A stretch of 64,000 nt of DNA from Bacteroidota bacterium. Its GTDB lineage: Bacteria > Bacteroidota > Bacteroidia > UKL13-3. Positions 10,845 through 20,529 of this stretch are shown here, piece after piece. The notes beneath the pieces are model-generated. The model did not search any database and was not told the origin of the DNA. It saw only the letters and a program-made list of their open reading frames with translations. Where the stretch lies: assembly GCA_040388375.1 (NCBI GenBank), contig JAZKBU010000002.1:62001-126000 (forward strand), in the 5' to 3' direction. A program made the position numbers and the translations under genes. Each line of letters begins with the position of its first letter. Within the stretch, counting starts at the first letter, position 1.

Positions 10845-11684
10845 ATGAAAAACTGGAAAGTAATAAGCTTAGGTATTTTTATTGCTTATTTGTTGTTTGC
10901 CCAAAGTTGCTTACGCATGCGTACCAGCGATTCGGAGGCAATAAAAATTTTCAAAACAGCAGGTGTAGCCATAATACTCAATAATTTTATAGACAGTACA
11001 AATGCGTTACACTTTGCTAAAACGGGCAATGATAGCCTGCCTACACTCCTATTTGTGCATGGTTCACCGGGCAGTTGGAATGCCTATGAGAAATATTTAT
11101 TGGATATTGATTTATGCAAAAAATACAGGCTTATTAGTATTGACAGAATGGGATTTGGTTATAGTCATTTTAACCAGGCACAAAACTTACAAAGTCATAG
11201 TGATATAATTAATAAGCTCCTAAAAAGTATTGATAACAATAAACCCGTTTATGTAATTGGCCATTCGTACGGAGGGCCTGTTGTAGCTAATATGGCTGCT
11301 GATAATGCACGTATAAATGGTATTGTTATTATTGCCGGGGCTTTAAGTGCAACACTTGAAGAATCTGAAAAATGGCGTAAAATATTTATCAATAACCCAC
11401 TTGAATATTTAGTTCCAGGTGCATTGAACCCAAGTAATAAAGAACTTTACTGGCTTAAAGATGATTTAAAGGTTTTAGATAAAAAGCTGAATCAAATTCA
11501 TTGCAAGGTAGTAGTTATACATGGTACCAAAGACCAATTGGTGCCTTATGAAAATACACTCTTTATGAAAAATAATTTAACTGCTGCTGATACCATAAAA
11601 ATAGTAAGCATAACGGATGAAAACCATTTTATTCCCTGGAACAATTTTGAATTGGTAAAAAAGGAATTAATGCTTTTAGAATAA
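10845..11684 (+). CDS. Alpha/beta-hydrolase lipoprotein
   Basis: A 279-residue alpha/beta-hydrolase fold protein. The N-terminus is a signal peptide with a lipobox (FAQSC, Cys22), so the mature protein should be a lipoprotein. Catalytic features are complete: oxyanion-region HGSPG at 72-76, nucleophile elbow GHSYGG with Ser141, acid in HGTKDQLVP (Asp230), and His261 in ENHF. The family includes esterases, lipases, haloperoxidases and epoxide hydrolases; substrate cannot be deduced. It follows the giant surface-protein gene on the same strand but is separated by a terminator, so it probably has its own promoter. A hairpin terminator lies just downstream. Confidence 0.87.
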   Translation: MKNWKVISLGIFIAYLLFAQSCLRMRTSDSEAIKIFKTAGVAIILNNFIDSTNALHFAKTGNDSLPTLLFVHGSPGSWNAYEKYLLDIDLCKKYRLISIDRMGFGYSHFNQAQNLQSHSDIINKLLKSIDNNKPVYVIGHSYGGPVVANMAADNARINGIVIIAGALSATLEESEKWRKIFINNPLEYLVPGALNPSNKELYWLKDDLKVLDKKLNQIHCKVVVIHGTKDQLVPYENTLFMKNNLTAADTIKIVSITDENHFIPWNNFELVKKELMLLE

Positions 11685-11703
11685 TAAAACTGATTGGTTA
11701 AAC

Positions 11704-11740
11704 AAAAAGGCCCCATTGAAAATTCAATGAGGCTTTTTTT
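11704..11740. terminator. Bidirectional intrinsic terminator between hydrolase and pruA
   Basis: Stem GCCCCATTGAA / TTCAATGAGGC (11710-11720 and 11723-11733) with one mismatch, A run on the left and seven T on the right. It lies between convergent genes and can serve both strands. Confidence 0.8.
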
Positions 11741-11743
11741 ATC

Positions 11744-11764
11744 AGACGTTGCGTGCAACGTTTC
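11744..11764. repeat. REP-like palindrome, core ACGTTGC-GT-GCAACGT
   Basis: A perfect 7-bp inverted repeat with a 2-base centre at 11746-11761, next to the terminator. No T run follows. It resembles short intergenic palindromes scattered in Bacteroidota genomes; a partial copy of the left half (GAGACGTAGCATG) occurs at 17282-17294. Function unknown. Confidence 0.5.
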
Positions 11765-11809
11765 TACAATACAATGGCTATGGTCTATTGTCTATACACC
11801 ATAGTCTGT

Positions 11810-13438
11810 CTAAGCTTCTTTCATAAAGTCATACTCATATCTTGTTGGCGATACAAATGTTTCTTTGATGGTACGTTGACTTACCCAACGCATTAAGTTA
11901 ATCATAGCTCCTGCCTTATCGTTGGTACCGCTTGCACGTGCACCACCAAATGGTTGTTGACCAACTACTGCGCCTGTAGGTTTATCGTTAATATAAAAAT
12001 TACCTGCTGAGTTACGTAGTTTCCATGTAGCTAAATCAATGGCGTATCTGTCTTGAGCCAAAATAGCCCCGGTTAAAGCATACTCACTTGTAGTATCTAC
12101 TATATCCAAAGTCTCTTCAAATTTATCAGCATCATATACATATAATGTTAAAACAGGGCCAAATAACTCCTCACACATGGTAGTATATTTTGGATTGGTA
12201 GTTACAATAATAGTCGGGTCAATAAACCACCCTTTGGTTTTATTATAAGTTCCACCGGTTATAATTTCGCAGCTTGCGTCCTTTTTAGCTTCATCAATGT
12301 ATTTAGCCAATTTATCAAACGATTTTTCATCGATAACCGCATTCACAAAATTTCTAAAATCTTCAACCGGGCCTACTTTAATGGTAGCCATTTCTTTCAG
12401 CACTTTTTCTTTTACTGCTGGCCAAATATTGCTTGCAATGTATGCACGGCTGGCTGCTGAACATTTTTGTCCTTGGTATTCAAAAGCACCACGAACAATA
12501 GCTGTTACCACTGAATCAATATCGGCTGATTTATGGGCTACGATATAATCTTTACCACCCGTCTCTCCTACTATTCTCGGGTATGTTTTGTATTTATGAA
12601 TATTGTTACCTATGGTTTTCCAAATATCCTGAAACACACCTGTACTTCCTGTAAAGTGAATACCTGCAAAATCAGCATGGTTAAATACCACTTCCGCAGC
12701 TACCGGACCACTTGGATAAATTAAATTAATAACGCCATCAGGTACACCTGCTAGTTTAAATACTTCCATTAATACATTGGCCGAATACACTTGCGTATTA
12801 CTCGGTTTCCAAACTATTACGTTACCCATCATAGCAGCACTGGTAGGTAAATTACCTGCAATAGCTGTAAAATTAAATGGAGTTAAAGCATATATAAATC
12901 CTTCTAGCGGACGGTATTCAATTCTGTTCCACATGCCTTTACCCGATTGTGGTTGCTCATGGTAAATCTGACTCATAAAGTTTACGTTAAAACGTAAAAA
13001 GTCAATAAACTCACAAGCTGAATCAATTTCTGCCTGATAAGCATTTTTACTTTGGCCTAACATAGTAGCTGCATTTAATTTAGCACGGTAAGGGCCTGCT
13101 ATTAAATCGGCTGCTTTTAAAAATATGGCTGCACGTTGCTCCCAAGTTAAAGCTTCCCATTTAGGTTTAGCTGCTAAAGCTGCATTAATAGCATCGGTTA
13201 CATGGCTTGCATCACTTACATGAAACTGGCCTAATAAATGCTGATGATCGTGTGGCGGACGCATTTCCATGGTTTTACCACTGCGTACTTCATTGCCACC
13301 AATATACATCGGCACATCTATAACCTTTGAGCGAGCTTCAGCTAAAGCATCTTTTAAATCTTTACGCTCTTTGCTACCGGGAGCATAATTTAATACTGGT
13401 TCGTTAACTGGACTAGGAACTTTAAAAAATCCGTTCAT
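11810..13438 (-). CDS. pruA: L-glutamate gamma-semialdehyde (1-pyrroline-5-carboxylate) dehydrogenase
   Basis: A 542-residue NAD-dependent aldehyde dehydrogenase that oxidises glutamate gamma-semialdehyde to glutamate, the second step of proline catabolism. The full set of ALDH motifs is present: the nucleotide-binding region PFNFTAIAGNLP (about 187-198), general base Glu292 in VGETGGKD, and catalytic Cys326 in QGQKCSAASR. The N-terminal region and length match the stand-alone P5C dehydrogenase form of Bacteroidota rather than the bifunctional PutA. No proline dehydrogenase gene is adjacent, so proline oxidation must be encoded elsewhere. Single-gene unit on the minus strand. Confidence 0.95.
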   Translation of the reverse strand: MNGFFKVPSPVNEPVLNYAPGSKERKDLKDALAEARSKVIDVPMYIGGNEVRSGKTMEMRPPHDHQHLLGQFHVSDASHVTDAINAALAAKPKWEALTWEQRAAIFLKAADLIAGPYRAKLNAATMLGQSKNAYQAEIDSACEFIDFLRFNVNFMSQIYHEQPQSGKGMWNRIEYRPLEGFIYALTPFNFTAIAGNLPTSAAMMGNVIVWKPSNTQVYSANVLMEVFKLAGVPDGVINLIYPSGPVAAEVVFNHADFAGIHFTGSTGVFQDIWKTIGNNIHKYKTYPRIVGETGGKDYIVAHKSADIDSVVTAIVRGAFEYQGQKCSAASRAYIASNIWPAVKEKVLKEMATIKVGPVEDFRNFVNAVIDEKSFDKLAKYIDEAKKDASCEIITGGTYNKTKGWFIDPTIIVTTNPKYTTMCEELFGPVLTLYVYDADKFEETLDIVDTTSEYALTGAILAQDRYAIDLATWKLRNSAGNFYINDKPTGAVVGQQPFGGARASGTNDKAGAMINLMRWVSQRTIKETFVSPTRYEYDFMKEA

Positions 13439-13561
13439 ATGTTTGATATTTTGAATGTTATGTTAAAAACAGGATGTATTTATTCACCTTTGGGAATACT
13501 AAACAAAGCCGAAGTATGAAAAAATCGTGCGCGAAAATAAAGCTTATTTTCGATTTATTGC

Positions 13562-16105
13562 TTATTGATAGTACTTAGCAAAAAACTTATCCGTCAATTC
13601 ACAATTAGAATAATGGTCGTAGTAATAAGTACCTAAATGTTTGTTTTTAAGTGCATTTAAATACGGGTTGTTTTCATTTGGTTTGGTAATTCTATTGGAA
13701 GCCACCCAAGCCATATAGGTACACATACCTGCTAAATCTTCGGTTTTCGATTCCTGCAAAGCCATTAAATAATATTTTAAAGCCCACGTTGGTTTAAAAT
13801 AAGTTGGATGTTTTTTTATAAAATCGCGGTCATACTCCAGATAGGCTTCATCTGCCTCATTAGAATAACCATACCAATAGTTGTTTTGCAAAAGCCAATA
13901 CTTACCATAGGTTGTGGTACTTAGGTAAAAATTAGCTATTTGAAAATAGGCTAGGGCTTTTGCATTTCCATGACTGTTACCGGCTATCTTAAACAAATTT
14001 AACACCTGCTTTAACACCACATTTTTATTATACCTTTTACCTGTTTTGTTAAATGAATAGTGCAAATCACTCGGATAAACCCAGAACGGATTATCATTTG
14101 TAAAATAATAATTAGGGAATCGGTTCCAGTAACCCGTATCAATATGGCACGTAGCTGCGTATGCTTTAGTTAACTCATTACGTTGTATATGATAGGTGCT
14201 TTTCATATCATATATTTTATTCAAATCCCATTTATAGCTATTTATCCTTTCATAATAGTTATTATCCCAATTATATGTATTGTCATCATCGTATTGCTCC
14301 ACATGCTGTATTCCTGAAGCACACAATATTTGCTCAAACGCTGTTTTTTCTTTTTTGTTAAGAGTATAAATAATGCTGTCGTAGTCGGCTTCATTGGCTC
14401 TGTCCAGCATTAAGTGATAAGCATTTTTAGCATAATACGGAGACTGGTAATCAAATACATTTTTGCTATGTGCTAACAGCATAATTCCTTTGTAAGTAGC
14501 CCCTTTTTCTAAATACAACTGGCCTACAAAAAACAATAATTGCGATTGAATATATTCCGGGTAAAAATACTCCGCCCCTTTCCTGTTAACAGTTGCCAAT
14601 AAATTAACCACTGCTGTTTCCGTATTTTCATCTACAGTATTGCTTTGGCTTATGTTGAGCAATAATTTATTAATAGCCAGTTGTAATTGCACACTTTTAT
14701 CTTTTTCATTGATTAAAGCATTTTGCATATAGTAATAATTGGCCTGACCGTAATCTCGGTTGATATAAGATAAATAACCTGTTGCCAATTGGTAAAACGA
14801 CTGGTATTTGCCTGCTTTGGTACTTAATACTTTGACCAAGGCTAAGCATCGTTTTAGCTGCATTTTTTTCTTCCTGTCCCTGTCAATAATTTTCTTTTCG
14901 TCAGCCGCTTTATTCTCCCCCCAACTGTAATAATCGTCTTTATTCTCTTCATAAGTATAGTTGGCTAACTCTCCTCCTATGCCTGTGTATTGATCGCCCA
15001 GTAAGCCGTCTTCTATTTTGTTAATTTCACGGGTAAGTATAAAGGGAATGAGTTCGTGGTTTGGCGCTATACTTATTATTCTTTCTACCTTATCAAGGCA
15101 GTTGTATGGGTTTTGTGCTATACCCATCATTAATATAGTGGCTTCCTCTTCTTTATTTTTAGCAAAGGCTAAAGTTCCTGCCAGTAATTTGTACTCAAAA
15201 AGTTCCTGTGTTCTGTACCTTTTTTCAGGACAGTTTTTATACACTATACTGAACAAATAATTCTGCTCTTCATCAGGCTTAGTCAATGCTAAAAAATATA
15301 AGGCATAATTTTTCAGGAAATAATCATCAGGCAACTTCGTAAAATATTTTTGATAGGTTTCAGCCAATAAATTGTACTCAAAACCATAATAATAGTATCT
15401 ACATAAAACAAAAGCATACCTGTTAATTAAAAACTGGTTTTTGGTACTGCTTATATTTTGCAGTACTCTATCAAGTACATCTATCTGAACAGGATTGTTG
15501 TTTTTAATAAAATAATCCTTATTCGTAATTTCATTGCTATACACATCCTTCCACTCCAACTCCCCATTTTTGGTTATTACCGGACAATCAGGGCAATTCC
15601 ATTCATCGCCTGCATAATTGGCCAGTTCTATTTCTTTTATTATTTCAAAATAGGCTAGCTCCTCTTTGTAAGCAGGTGTTTGTAATAATTTGTAAAATGG
15701 ATTGTTTGCTTTTAACGAATCATATTTTTGGTAAAATGTTCTTACATCCATACCAAATAATAAATCGCTAATTGATTCACGCGATACTTTATTTTTTAAA
15801 TGTCTTTGCCAGTCTTCGGTTATAATATCGTAGTCAGATATATAATAACGACTGTTTAAATCAATAGTACTTTTATCACCATAATTGGCATATTCATTAT
15901 CGTATAAGTTGGTTTGAAAATAAATACTGTTGGAATAAAAAAACGGGAACATTTCTCTAGGCGATTTTACCGCAGGCTGAAACAAACAAACCCTTGACAA
16001 ATCACCTGTCATTACGTAAATACCGCAACTATCAGTACCAATATGTATAGCACACAATAAAAGTGCTAATAAACTACCAGGTATATGCTTTTTCAATGCT
16101 TTCAT
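13562..16105 (-). CDS. Exported protein of unknown function, probably helical-repeat
   Basis: An 847-residue protein I do not recognise. It begins with basic residues and a hydrophobic stretch, then TDSCGIYVM; the Cys at residue 18 or 27 could be a lipidation or disulfide residue. The rest is rich in Tyr, Leu and Lys with repeated helical pairs (segments such as AYFQIANFYL, QLYLEKGATYKGIMLLAHS, KALAYFQ), which fits TPR-like solenoid repeats. A CPDC motif occurs near residue 172. The start overlaps the end of the upstream gene by 32 bases, so the two are almost certainly co-transcribed and translationally coupled. It may assemble with that partner in the periplasm or on the surface; this is inference. 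Confidence 0.8.
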   Translation of the reverse strand: MKALKKHIPGSLLALLLCAIHIGTDSCGIYVMTGDLSRVCLFQPAVKSPREMFPFFYSNSIYFQTNLYDNEYANYGDKSTIDLNSRYYISDYDIITEDWQRHLKNKVSRESISDLLFGMDVRTFYQKYDSLKANNPFYKLLQTPAYKEELAYFEIIKEIELANYAGDEWNCPDCPVITKNGELEWKDVYSNEITNKDYFIKNNNPVQIDVLDRVLQNISSTKNQFLINRYAFVLCRYYYYGFEYNLLAETYQKYFTKLPDDYFLKNYALYFLALTKPDEEQNYLFSIVYKNCPEKRYRTQELFEYKLLAGTLAFAKNKEEEATILMMGIAQNPYNCLDKVERIISIAPNHELIPFILTREINKIEDGLLGDQYTGIGGELANYTYEENKDDYYSWGENKAADEKKIIDRDRKKKMQLKRCLALVKVLSTKAGKYQSFYQLATGYLSYINRDYGQANYYYMQNALINEKDKSVQLQLAINKLLLNISQSNTVDENTETAVVNLLATVNRKGAEYFYPEYIQSQLLFFVGQLYLEKGATYKGIMLLAHSKNVFDYQSPYYAKNAYHLMLDRANEADYDSIIYTLNKKEKTAFEQILCASGIQHVEQYDDDNTYNWDNNYYERINSYKWDLNKIYDMKSTYHIQRNELTKAYAATCHIDTGYWNRFPNYYFTNDNPFWVYPSDLHYSFNKTGKRYNKNVVLKQVLNLFKIAGNSHGNAKALAYFQIANFYLSTTTYGKYWLLQNNYWYGYSNEADEAYLEYDRDFIKKHPTYFKPTWALKYYLMALQESKTEDLAGMCTYMAWVASNRITKPNENNPYLNALKNKHLGTYYYDHYSNCELTDKFFAKYYQ

Positions 16106-17198
16106 GGTTTATGTGTTTAATGTCCGTTGCGTTTAAATCAAATAAGGCTACTTCCAGTGTATCTTTAGCAGCTATGCGATGCATGGCAAAATTGGCTTGT
16201 GTTATTTCTGTATTGTAACATTGTTCTATCTTTAAAATATTGCCTGTTTCGTAATTTACATTATTAAAAACGGTGTCGTACTTCACTACAAAATCGTTCG
16301 CATTAAGCTGCTGTAAAAAACCAAGCTCCTTTGCTTGTGTTTTATTCATATCGTTTACAACTGCTTTAAAGGTATAGTTGTTAAATAATATACCCCAACT
16401 AAACATAGGTAAAGCTACACTAAGCGATAAAGGATAGGGATGATTGGGTGGTAAATATTTTACTGCTTCCGATAAATTAAAAATGCTGTTTTGGGTACTG
16501 TATTTGGTAGCATTATTAATATTGTAAAGCATAAGCATGCCTTTATCTACCGGTGGTACACCCGCTTTGCTAAAGTATTTGTATTGGTATAAACGTATAG
16601 TGGCCGATACTTTTTTGGTAGGCAAATAGCTTTTCATTTTCCTTATCAGGGAAAAATATTGCTGCTGTGTAGTAGCAGTCCAGTCACAGTCTAATTGGTA
16701 TTCTGTTATTTCCTGCCCGGCATATTTTTGTATTCTGAATAAGTGCTTTAAAATTTGCTCGGCTAAATAATTTTCACTACTGCTGTCCATATGCGCAATG
16801 GCTTTGTTGGTAATAAACACTACTGGCACAAACTGTATGTCCTGTCGTAGTCTATCAGATTCATATCCACTTTCAGGAATGGGTTGGTTATGGACGTATG
16901 GGCGAAAAAAATTCAAGCCATCACTGTAGTCAGATAAATAAGTTTTGGTAATGGGTACTATGCCTTGTTTAAAAACCCAATCTACATCCAACATTTTTAC
17001 ATATACTTTTTTTATTTGGTGCGTATCAATAAACTGCGGATATACCGTATCGCCCTGATACCAATTAAAAGTAGCATTGTTTTTCCAATAATAAATAGCC
17101 CTTTTAATAACCACTTGATGGGATTTAAACTGAGTAATACTATAAATAACTAAAAGGAATGAAATAAGTGCGGTGCACTTAATAATTTTGGGGCTCAT
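16074..17198 (-). CDS. Exported or membrane-anchored protein, possibly DUF3142-like TIM barrel
   Basis: 374 residues with a single N-terminal hydrophobic segment (about 9-22), then a soluble domain. Segments KKVYVKMLDVDWVF, FVPVVFIT, QLDCDWTATTQQQYFSLIRK and VSATIRLYQ resemble the beta-alpha pattern and the acidic W-rich strands of the glycoside-hydrolase-like DUF3142 family, where a QxDxD-type strand is followed by a helix ending in a polar face. I make this link from memory of the family pattern, not from an alignment. It is the first gene of a two-gene operon with the 847-residue helical-repeat protein. Substrate unknown. Confidence 0.6.
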   Translation of the reverse strand: MSPKIIKCTALISFLLVIYSITQFKSHQVVIKRAIYYWKNNATFNWYQGDTVYPQFIDTHQIKKVYVKMLDVDWVFKQGIVPITKTYLSDYSDGLNFFRPYVHNQPIPESGYESDRLRQDIQFVPVVFITNKAIAHMDSSSENYLAEQILKHLFRIQKYAGQEITEYQLDCDWTATTQQQYFSLIRKMKSYLPTKKVSATIRLYQYKYFSKAGVPPVDKGMLMLYNINNATKYSTQNSIFNLSEAVKYLPPNHPYPLSLSVALPMFSWGILFNNYTFKAVVNDMNKTQAKELGFLQQLNANDFVVKYDTVFNNVNYETGNILKIEQCYNTEITQANFAMHRIAAKDTLEVALFDLNATDIKHINHESIEKAYTW

Positions 17199-17326
17199 GA
17201 AATAAAAATATGGGAGTACAACGAAAGTAAAAGAAGATTATTATATTATTTAAAAACTTTTTAAACATTATTTTTTGGGTGGAGACGTAGCATGAAAAAA
17301 TCATTACCAAACAAAACAATTAAAAC

Positions 17327-17334
17327 TATTTTTG
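17327..17334 (+). promoter_or_regulatory. Candidate -7 element for the AraC-type regulator gene
   Basis: TATTTTTG fits the Bacteroidota -7 consensus TAnnTTTG, 25 bases before the ATG at 17360. I do not see a TTG at the usual -33 distance, so this could be an activator-dependent or weak promoter. Confidence 0.4.
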
Positions 17335-17359
17335 CGCTTGCATAAACAATAAAATTTAA

Positions 17360-17926
17360 ATGAAATTGTACGTAAAGAATATGGTTTGTCCGCGCTGCAT
17401 TACCGCTGTTGAAGGGGTTGTGAGAGATTCGGGTGAAGAATATAAATATGTAGTATTGGGTGAAATGGAGTTGAAGCAAAAGCCGAGTGCCGGCTCATTG
17501 ACCTATATAAAAACAGAACTACAAGCGTTGGGTTTTGAACTATTGGATGACCAGAAAACACAGATTATTGAAAAAATAAAAACAGCTTTAATAGCTGTAG
17601 TACAAACAGGGCAAATTGCCGAACACTTCTCCATGAGTGAGCATTTAGCCGGTTTATTAAACAAAGAATACTCCAGTATATCTAAACTGTTTTCGCAGGT
17701 AGAAAGCATTACCATTGAACAATATTTTATTTTACAAAAAATTGAAAAAGTAAAAGAGTGGCTTATATATGATGAACTTTCTTTATCGGAAATAACTTTT
17801 AAACTGGGTTATAGCAGTGTGGGTTATTTAAGCAACCAGTTTAAAAAAGTAACGGGCTTAACACCATCTGCCTTTAAAACACACCACCAAGGTTTACGCA
17901 AAACCATTGACCATATTCACCACTAA
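17360..17926 (+). CDS. AraC-family regulator with N-terminal HMA-like domain
   Basis: 188 residues. The N-terminus, LYVKNMVCPRCITAVEGVV with Cys10 and Cys13, resembles a heavy-metal-associated (HMA) domain, and the segment to about residue 65 keeps its beta-alpha-beta length and LGFELL ending. The C-terminal half is an AraC helix-turn-helix pair: LSEITFKLGYSSVGYLSNQF and KKVTGLTPSAFK near residues 140-172. This suggests a one-component metal sensor: ligand binds the N-terminal CxxC and the HTH acts on nearby promoters. It lies 86 bases before copA on the same strand, so copper or silver is the likely signal. Similar HMA-AraC proteins are known next to copA genes in Bacteroidota; direct metal binding here is inference. 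Confidence 0.82.
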   Translation: MKLYVKNMVCPRCITAVEGVVRDSGEEYKYVVLGEMELKQKPSAGSLTYIKTELQALGFELLDDQKTQIIEKIKTALIAVVQTGQIAEHFSMSEHLAGLLNKEYSSISKLFSQVESITIEQYFILQKIEKVKEWLIYDELSLSEITFKLGYSSVGYLSNQFKKVTGLTPSAFKTHHQGLRKTIDHIHH

Positions 17927-18012
17927 AAACATATAACTACAAACATTACCCATAAATACGTAACATTATAAATAGGGAACGAATCAATCTTTGCATACCA
18001 AAATAAAAAGAA

Positions 18013-20436
18013 ATGAACACCCAAAATATAACTTACGAATTACCTCTTATAAACGTGCACAGTGAACATTGTGCATTAATAATAGACAAAGAACTTGGTA
18101 CTATTGAAGGCATTACTTCACACCATGTAGAACTTAACAATGAAAAAGCTTTTATAGCAATAGCCAATAACCAAACTCATTTAATAAGTGATGCGGTAAC
18201 CCATATACGCGACATAGGCTACCAAGTAGCTACCGAGCAAAAACAATTTCCGGTAACGGGCATGACTTGTGCCTCTTGCGCTTCGAGTGTAGAAAGTATT
18301 TTACAACATACCCCGGGTACCATACAAGCCGCTGTTAACTTTGCTAACCAAACGGTACAACTGGAATATGTACCCACTATTACCAATCCCGATTTATTAA
18401 AAGCGGCTATACAAGCCATTGGGTATGATTTAATAATTACAGATAGTGAAGATAGTAAACAAGCGGTAGCCGAACTTCATAACAACAACTTAAACAAACT
18501 CAAAACAAAAACCATTTGGACCATTATTTTAAGTATCCCTTTGGTAACTATTGGTATGTTTTTGATGGATATTCCTTATGCCAATTACATCATGTGGTTA
18601 TTGAGTACTCCGGTTGTATTATGGTTTGGTCGCTCCTTTTTTATCAATGCATGGAAACAAGCCAAACACCGCAATGCCAATATGGACACACTGGTGGCTT
18701 TAAGTACAGGTATAGCTTATGTGTTTAGTATTTTCAATACACTATATCCTTCGTTTTGGCACGAACGTGGATTACACGGACACGTATATTTTGAAGCATC
18801 GGCTGTGGTCATTGCTTTTATTTTACTAGGAAAATTACTGGAAGAAAAAGCCAAAGCCAATACCTCATCAGCCATTAAAAAACTAATGGGCTTACAACCT
18901 TCCACTGTTACCGTGGTACATGGTGACCATACCATGGAAATACCCATAGCCCAGGTAAAAGTAAACGATGTATTAATGGTTAAGCCTGGCGATAAAGTGC
19001 CAGTAGATGGCTTGGTAAAAGCAGGCAGCAGTTATGTAGATGAAAGCATGATTACGGGTGAACCCATTGCGGTAGCCAAACAAATAAATGATACCGTATT
19101 TGCGGGGACCATTAACCAAAAAGGAAGCTTTCAAATAACAGCCGGTAAAGTAGGCAGCGACACTTTATTGGCTAGCATTATACGCATGGTGGAGAAAGCA
19201 CAGGGAAGTAAAGCACCTGTACAAAAACTGGTCGATAAAATTGCAGGTATATTTGTTCCTATAGTCATTATAATAGCCTTACTTACTTTTTTGACTTGGT
19301 GCTTATTGGGTGGCGAAAATGGTGTAACACAAGGTTTATTGGCTATGGTAACCGTATTGGTTATTGCATGCCCTTGTGCTTTGGGTTTGGCTACACCCAC
19401 AGCTATTATGGTAGGTGTAGGTAAAGGTGCCGAAAATGGTATACTAATAAGAGATGCCGAAAGTTTAGAACTGGCACATCAAGTAAACGCCATAGTATTA
19501 GATAAAACAGGAACCATTACCGAAGGTAAACCAAGCGTTGTGGAGATGATTTGGTTAAACGATGCCGAAACAACCCAACATAAAAATATACTCTTTAGTA
19601 TTGAGCAATCGTCTGAGCATCCTCTGGCAGAATCTATAGTTCAAAAATTAAACTCAGAAGCTATTTTCAGTAATTTAAGCCAAATAGAAAGTATAACAGG
19701 TAAAGGCATTGTGGCTTGTTTTAACAATACTAAATGGTGGGTTGGAAATGCCAAATTAATGTTTGATTATTCCTTATTGGCTCCTACTAATATACAGAAA
19801 AAAATTGACCTATTAACAGCGGCAGCCAATACGGTAGTTTACTTTGGTAATAGCGAAAAGCTATTGGCTATTATAGCCATTGCCGATAAAGTAAAGGCTA
19901 GCTCGAAAGAAGCCATCAGTATGCTTACTAAAATGAATATTGAAACATACATGCTTACTGGCGATAATCCGCAAACGGCTTCAGCAGTGGCCAAACAAGT
20001 TGGTTTAAAAAACTTTAAAGCGGAAACCATGCCTGCCGATAAAGCCTTATTTATAGAGCAATTGCAAAGCAAAGGAAAAATAGTAGCCATGGTGGGCGAT
20101 GGTATAAACGATAGCCATGCGCTGGCACAAGCTAATGTAAGTATAGCCATGGGTAAAGGAAGCGATATTGCCATGGATGTAGCTAAAATGACTATTATAA
20201 GTAGTGATTTGACCAAAATACCTATTGCCATTAAGCTGAGCAAACAAACGGTTAAAACCATTCGACAAAACTTATTTTGGGCCTTTATTTATAACCTTAT
20301 TGGCATACCATTGGCGGCTGGTATTCTTTACCCCGTAAATGGTTTTTTGTTAAACCCAATGATTGCAGGAGCAGCCATGGCTTTGAGCAGTGTTAGCGTA
20401 GTTAGCAATAGCCTTCGACTTAAATGGATTAAATAA
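18013..20436 (+). CDS. copA: Copper-translocating P-type ATPase (CopA-like, P1B)
   Basis: 807-residue inner-membrane pump exporting Cu(I) using ATP. Two N-terminal HMA domains: the first (about 10-75) has lost the CxxC, keeping only HSEHC (Cys20), while the second has GMTCASC (Cys86, Cys89). Transmembrane helices begin near residue 168. The Cu-specific CPC lies at 453-455 in IACPCALGLATPT, with a TGE phosphatase loop at 348-350. Phosphorylation site DKTGT is Asp497, the SEHPLAES nucleotide-binding motif follows, and the GDGIND hinge is at 695-700. The whole length is intact. It is the core of the copper cluster, followed by a CSSC chaperone. The degenerate first HMA may be regulatory. Copper over silver is the default family assignment. 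Confidence 0.95.
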   Translation: MNTQNITYELPLINVHSEHCALIIDKELGTIEGITSHHVELNNEKAFIAIANNQTHLISDAVTHIRDIGYQVATEQKQFPVTGMTCASCASSVESILQHTPGTIQAAVNFANQTVQLEYVPTITNPDLLKAAIQAIGYDLIITDSEDSKQAVAELHNNNLNKLKTKTIWTIILSIPLVTIGMFLMDIPYANYIMWLLSTPVVLWFGRSFFINAWKQAKHRNANMDTLVALSTGIAYVFSIFNTLYPSFWHERGLHGHVYFEASAVVIAFILLGKLLEEKAKANTSSAIKKLMGLQPSTVTVVHGDHTMEIPIAQVKVNDVLMVKPGDKVPVDGLVKAGSSYVDESMITGEPIAVAKQINDTVFAGTINQKGSFQITAGKVGSDTLLASIIRMVEKAQGSKAPVQKLVDKIAGIFVPIVIIIALLTFLTWCLLGGENGVTQGLLAMVTVLVIACPCALGLATPTAIMVGVGKGAENGILIRDAESLELAHQVNAIVLDKTGTITEGKPSVVEMIWLNDAETTQHKNILFSIEQSSEHPLAESIVQKLNSEAIFSNLSQIESITGKGIVACFNNTKWWVGNAKLMFDYSLLAPTNIQKKIDLLTAAANTVVYFGNSEKLLAIIAIADKVKASSKEAISMLTKMNIETYMLTGDNPQTASAVAKQVGLKNFKAETMPADKALFIEQLQSKGKIVAMVGDGINDSHALAQANVSIAMGKGSDIAMDVAKMTIISSDLTKIPIAIKLSKQTVKTIRQNLFWAFIYNLIGIPLAAGILYPVNGFLLNPMIAGAAMALSSVSVVSNSLRLKWIK

Positions 20437-20529
20437 TAAAAGCAATTAATTACAAATCAAACCCCGAATTATATAACAGTTAAAACAAACAATTCAATCA
20501 ATTTTGTAACGTTCAATTAAAAACAAAAA

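Noticed and set aside
17958..18012. Consensus promoter TTTG/TAnnTTTG directly before copA
   Set aside because: The candidate -7 box reads AATCTTTG and no -33 TTTG is at the proper distance; only the weaker shared-motif observation was kept.
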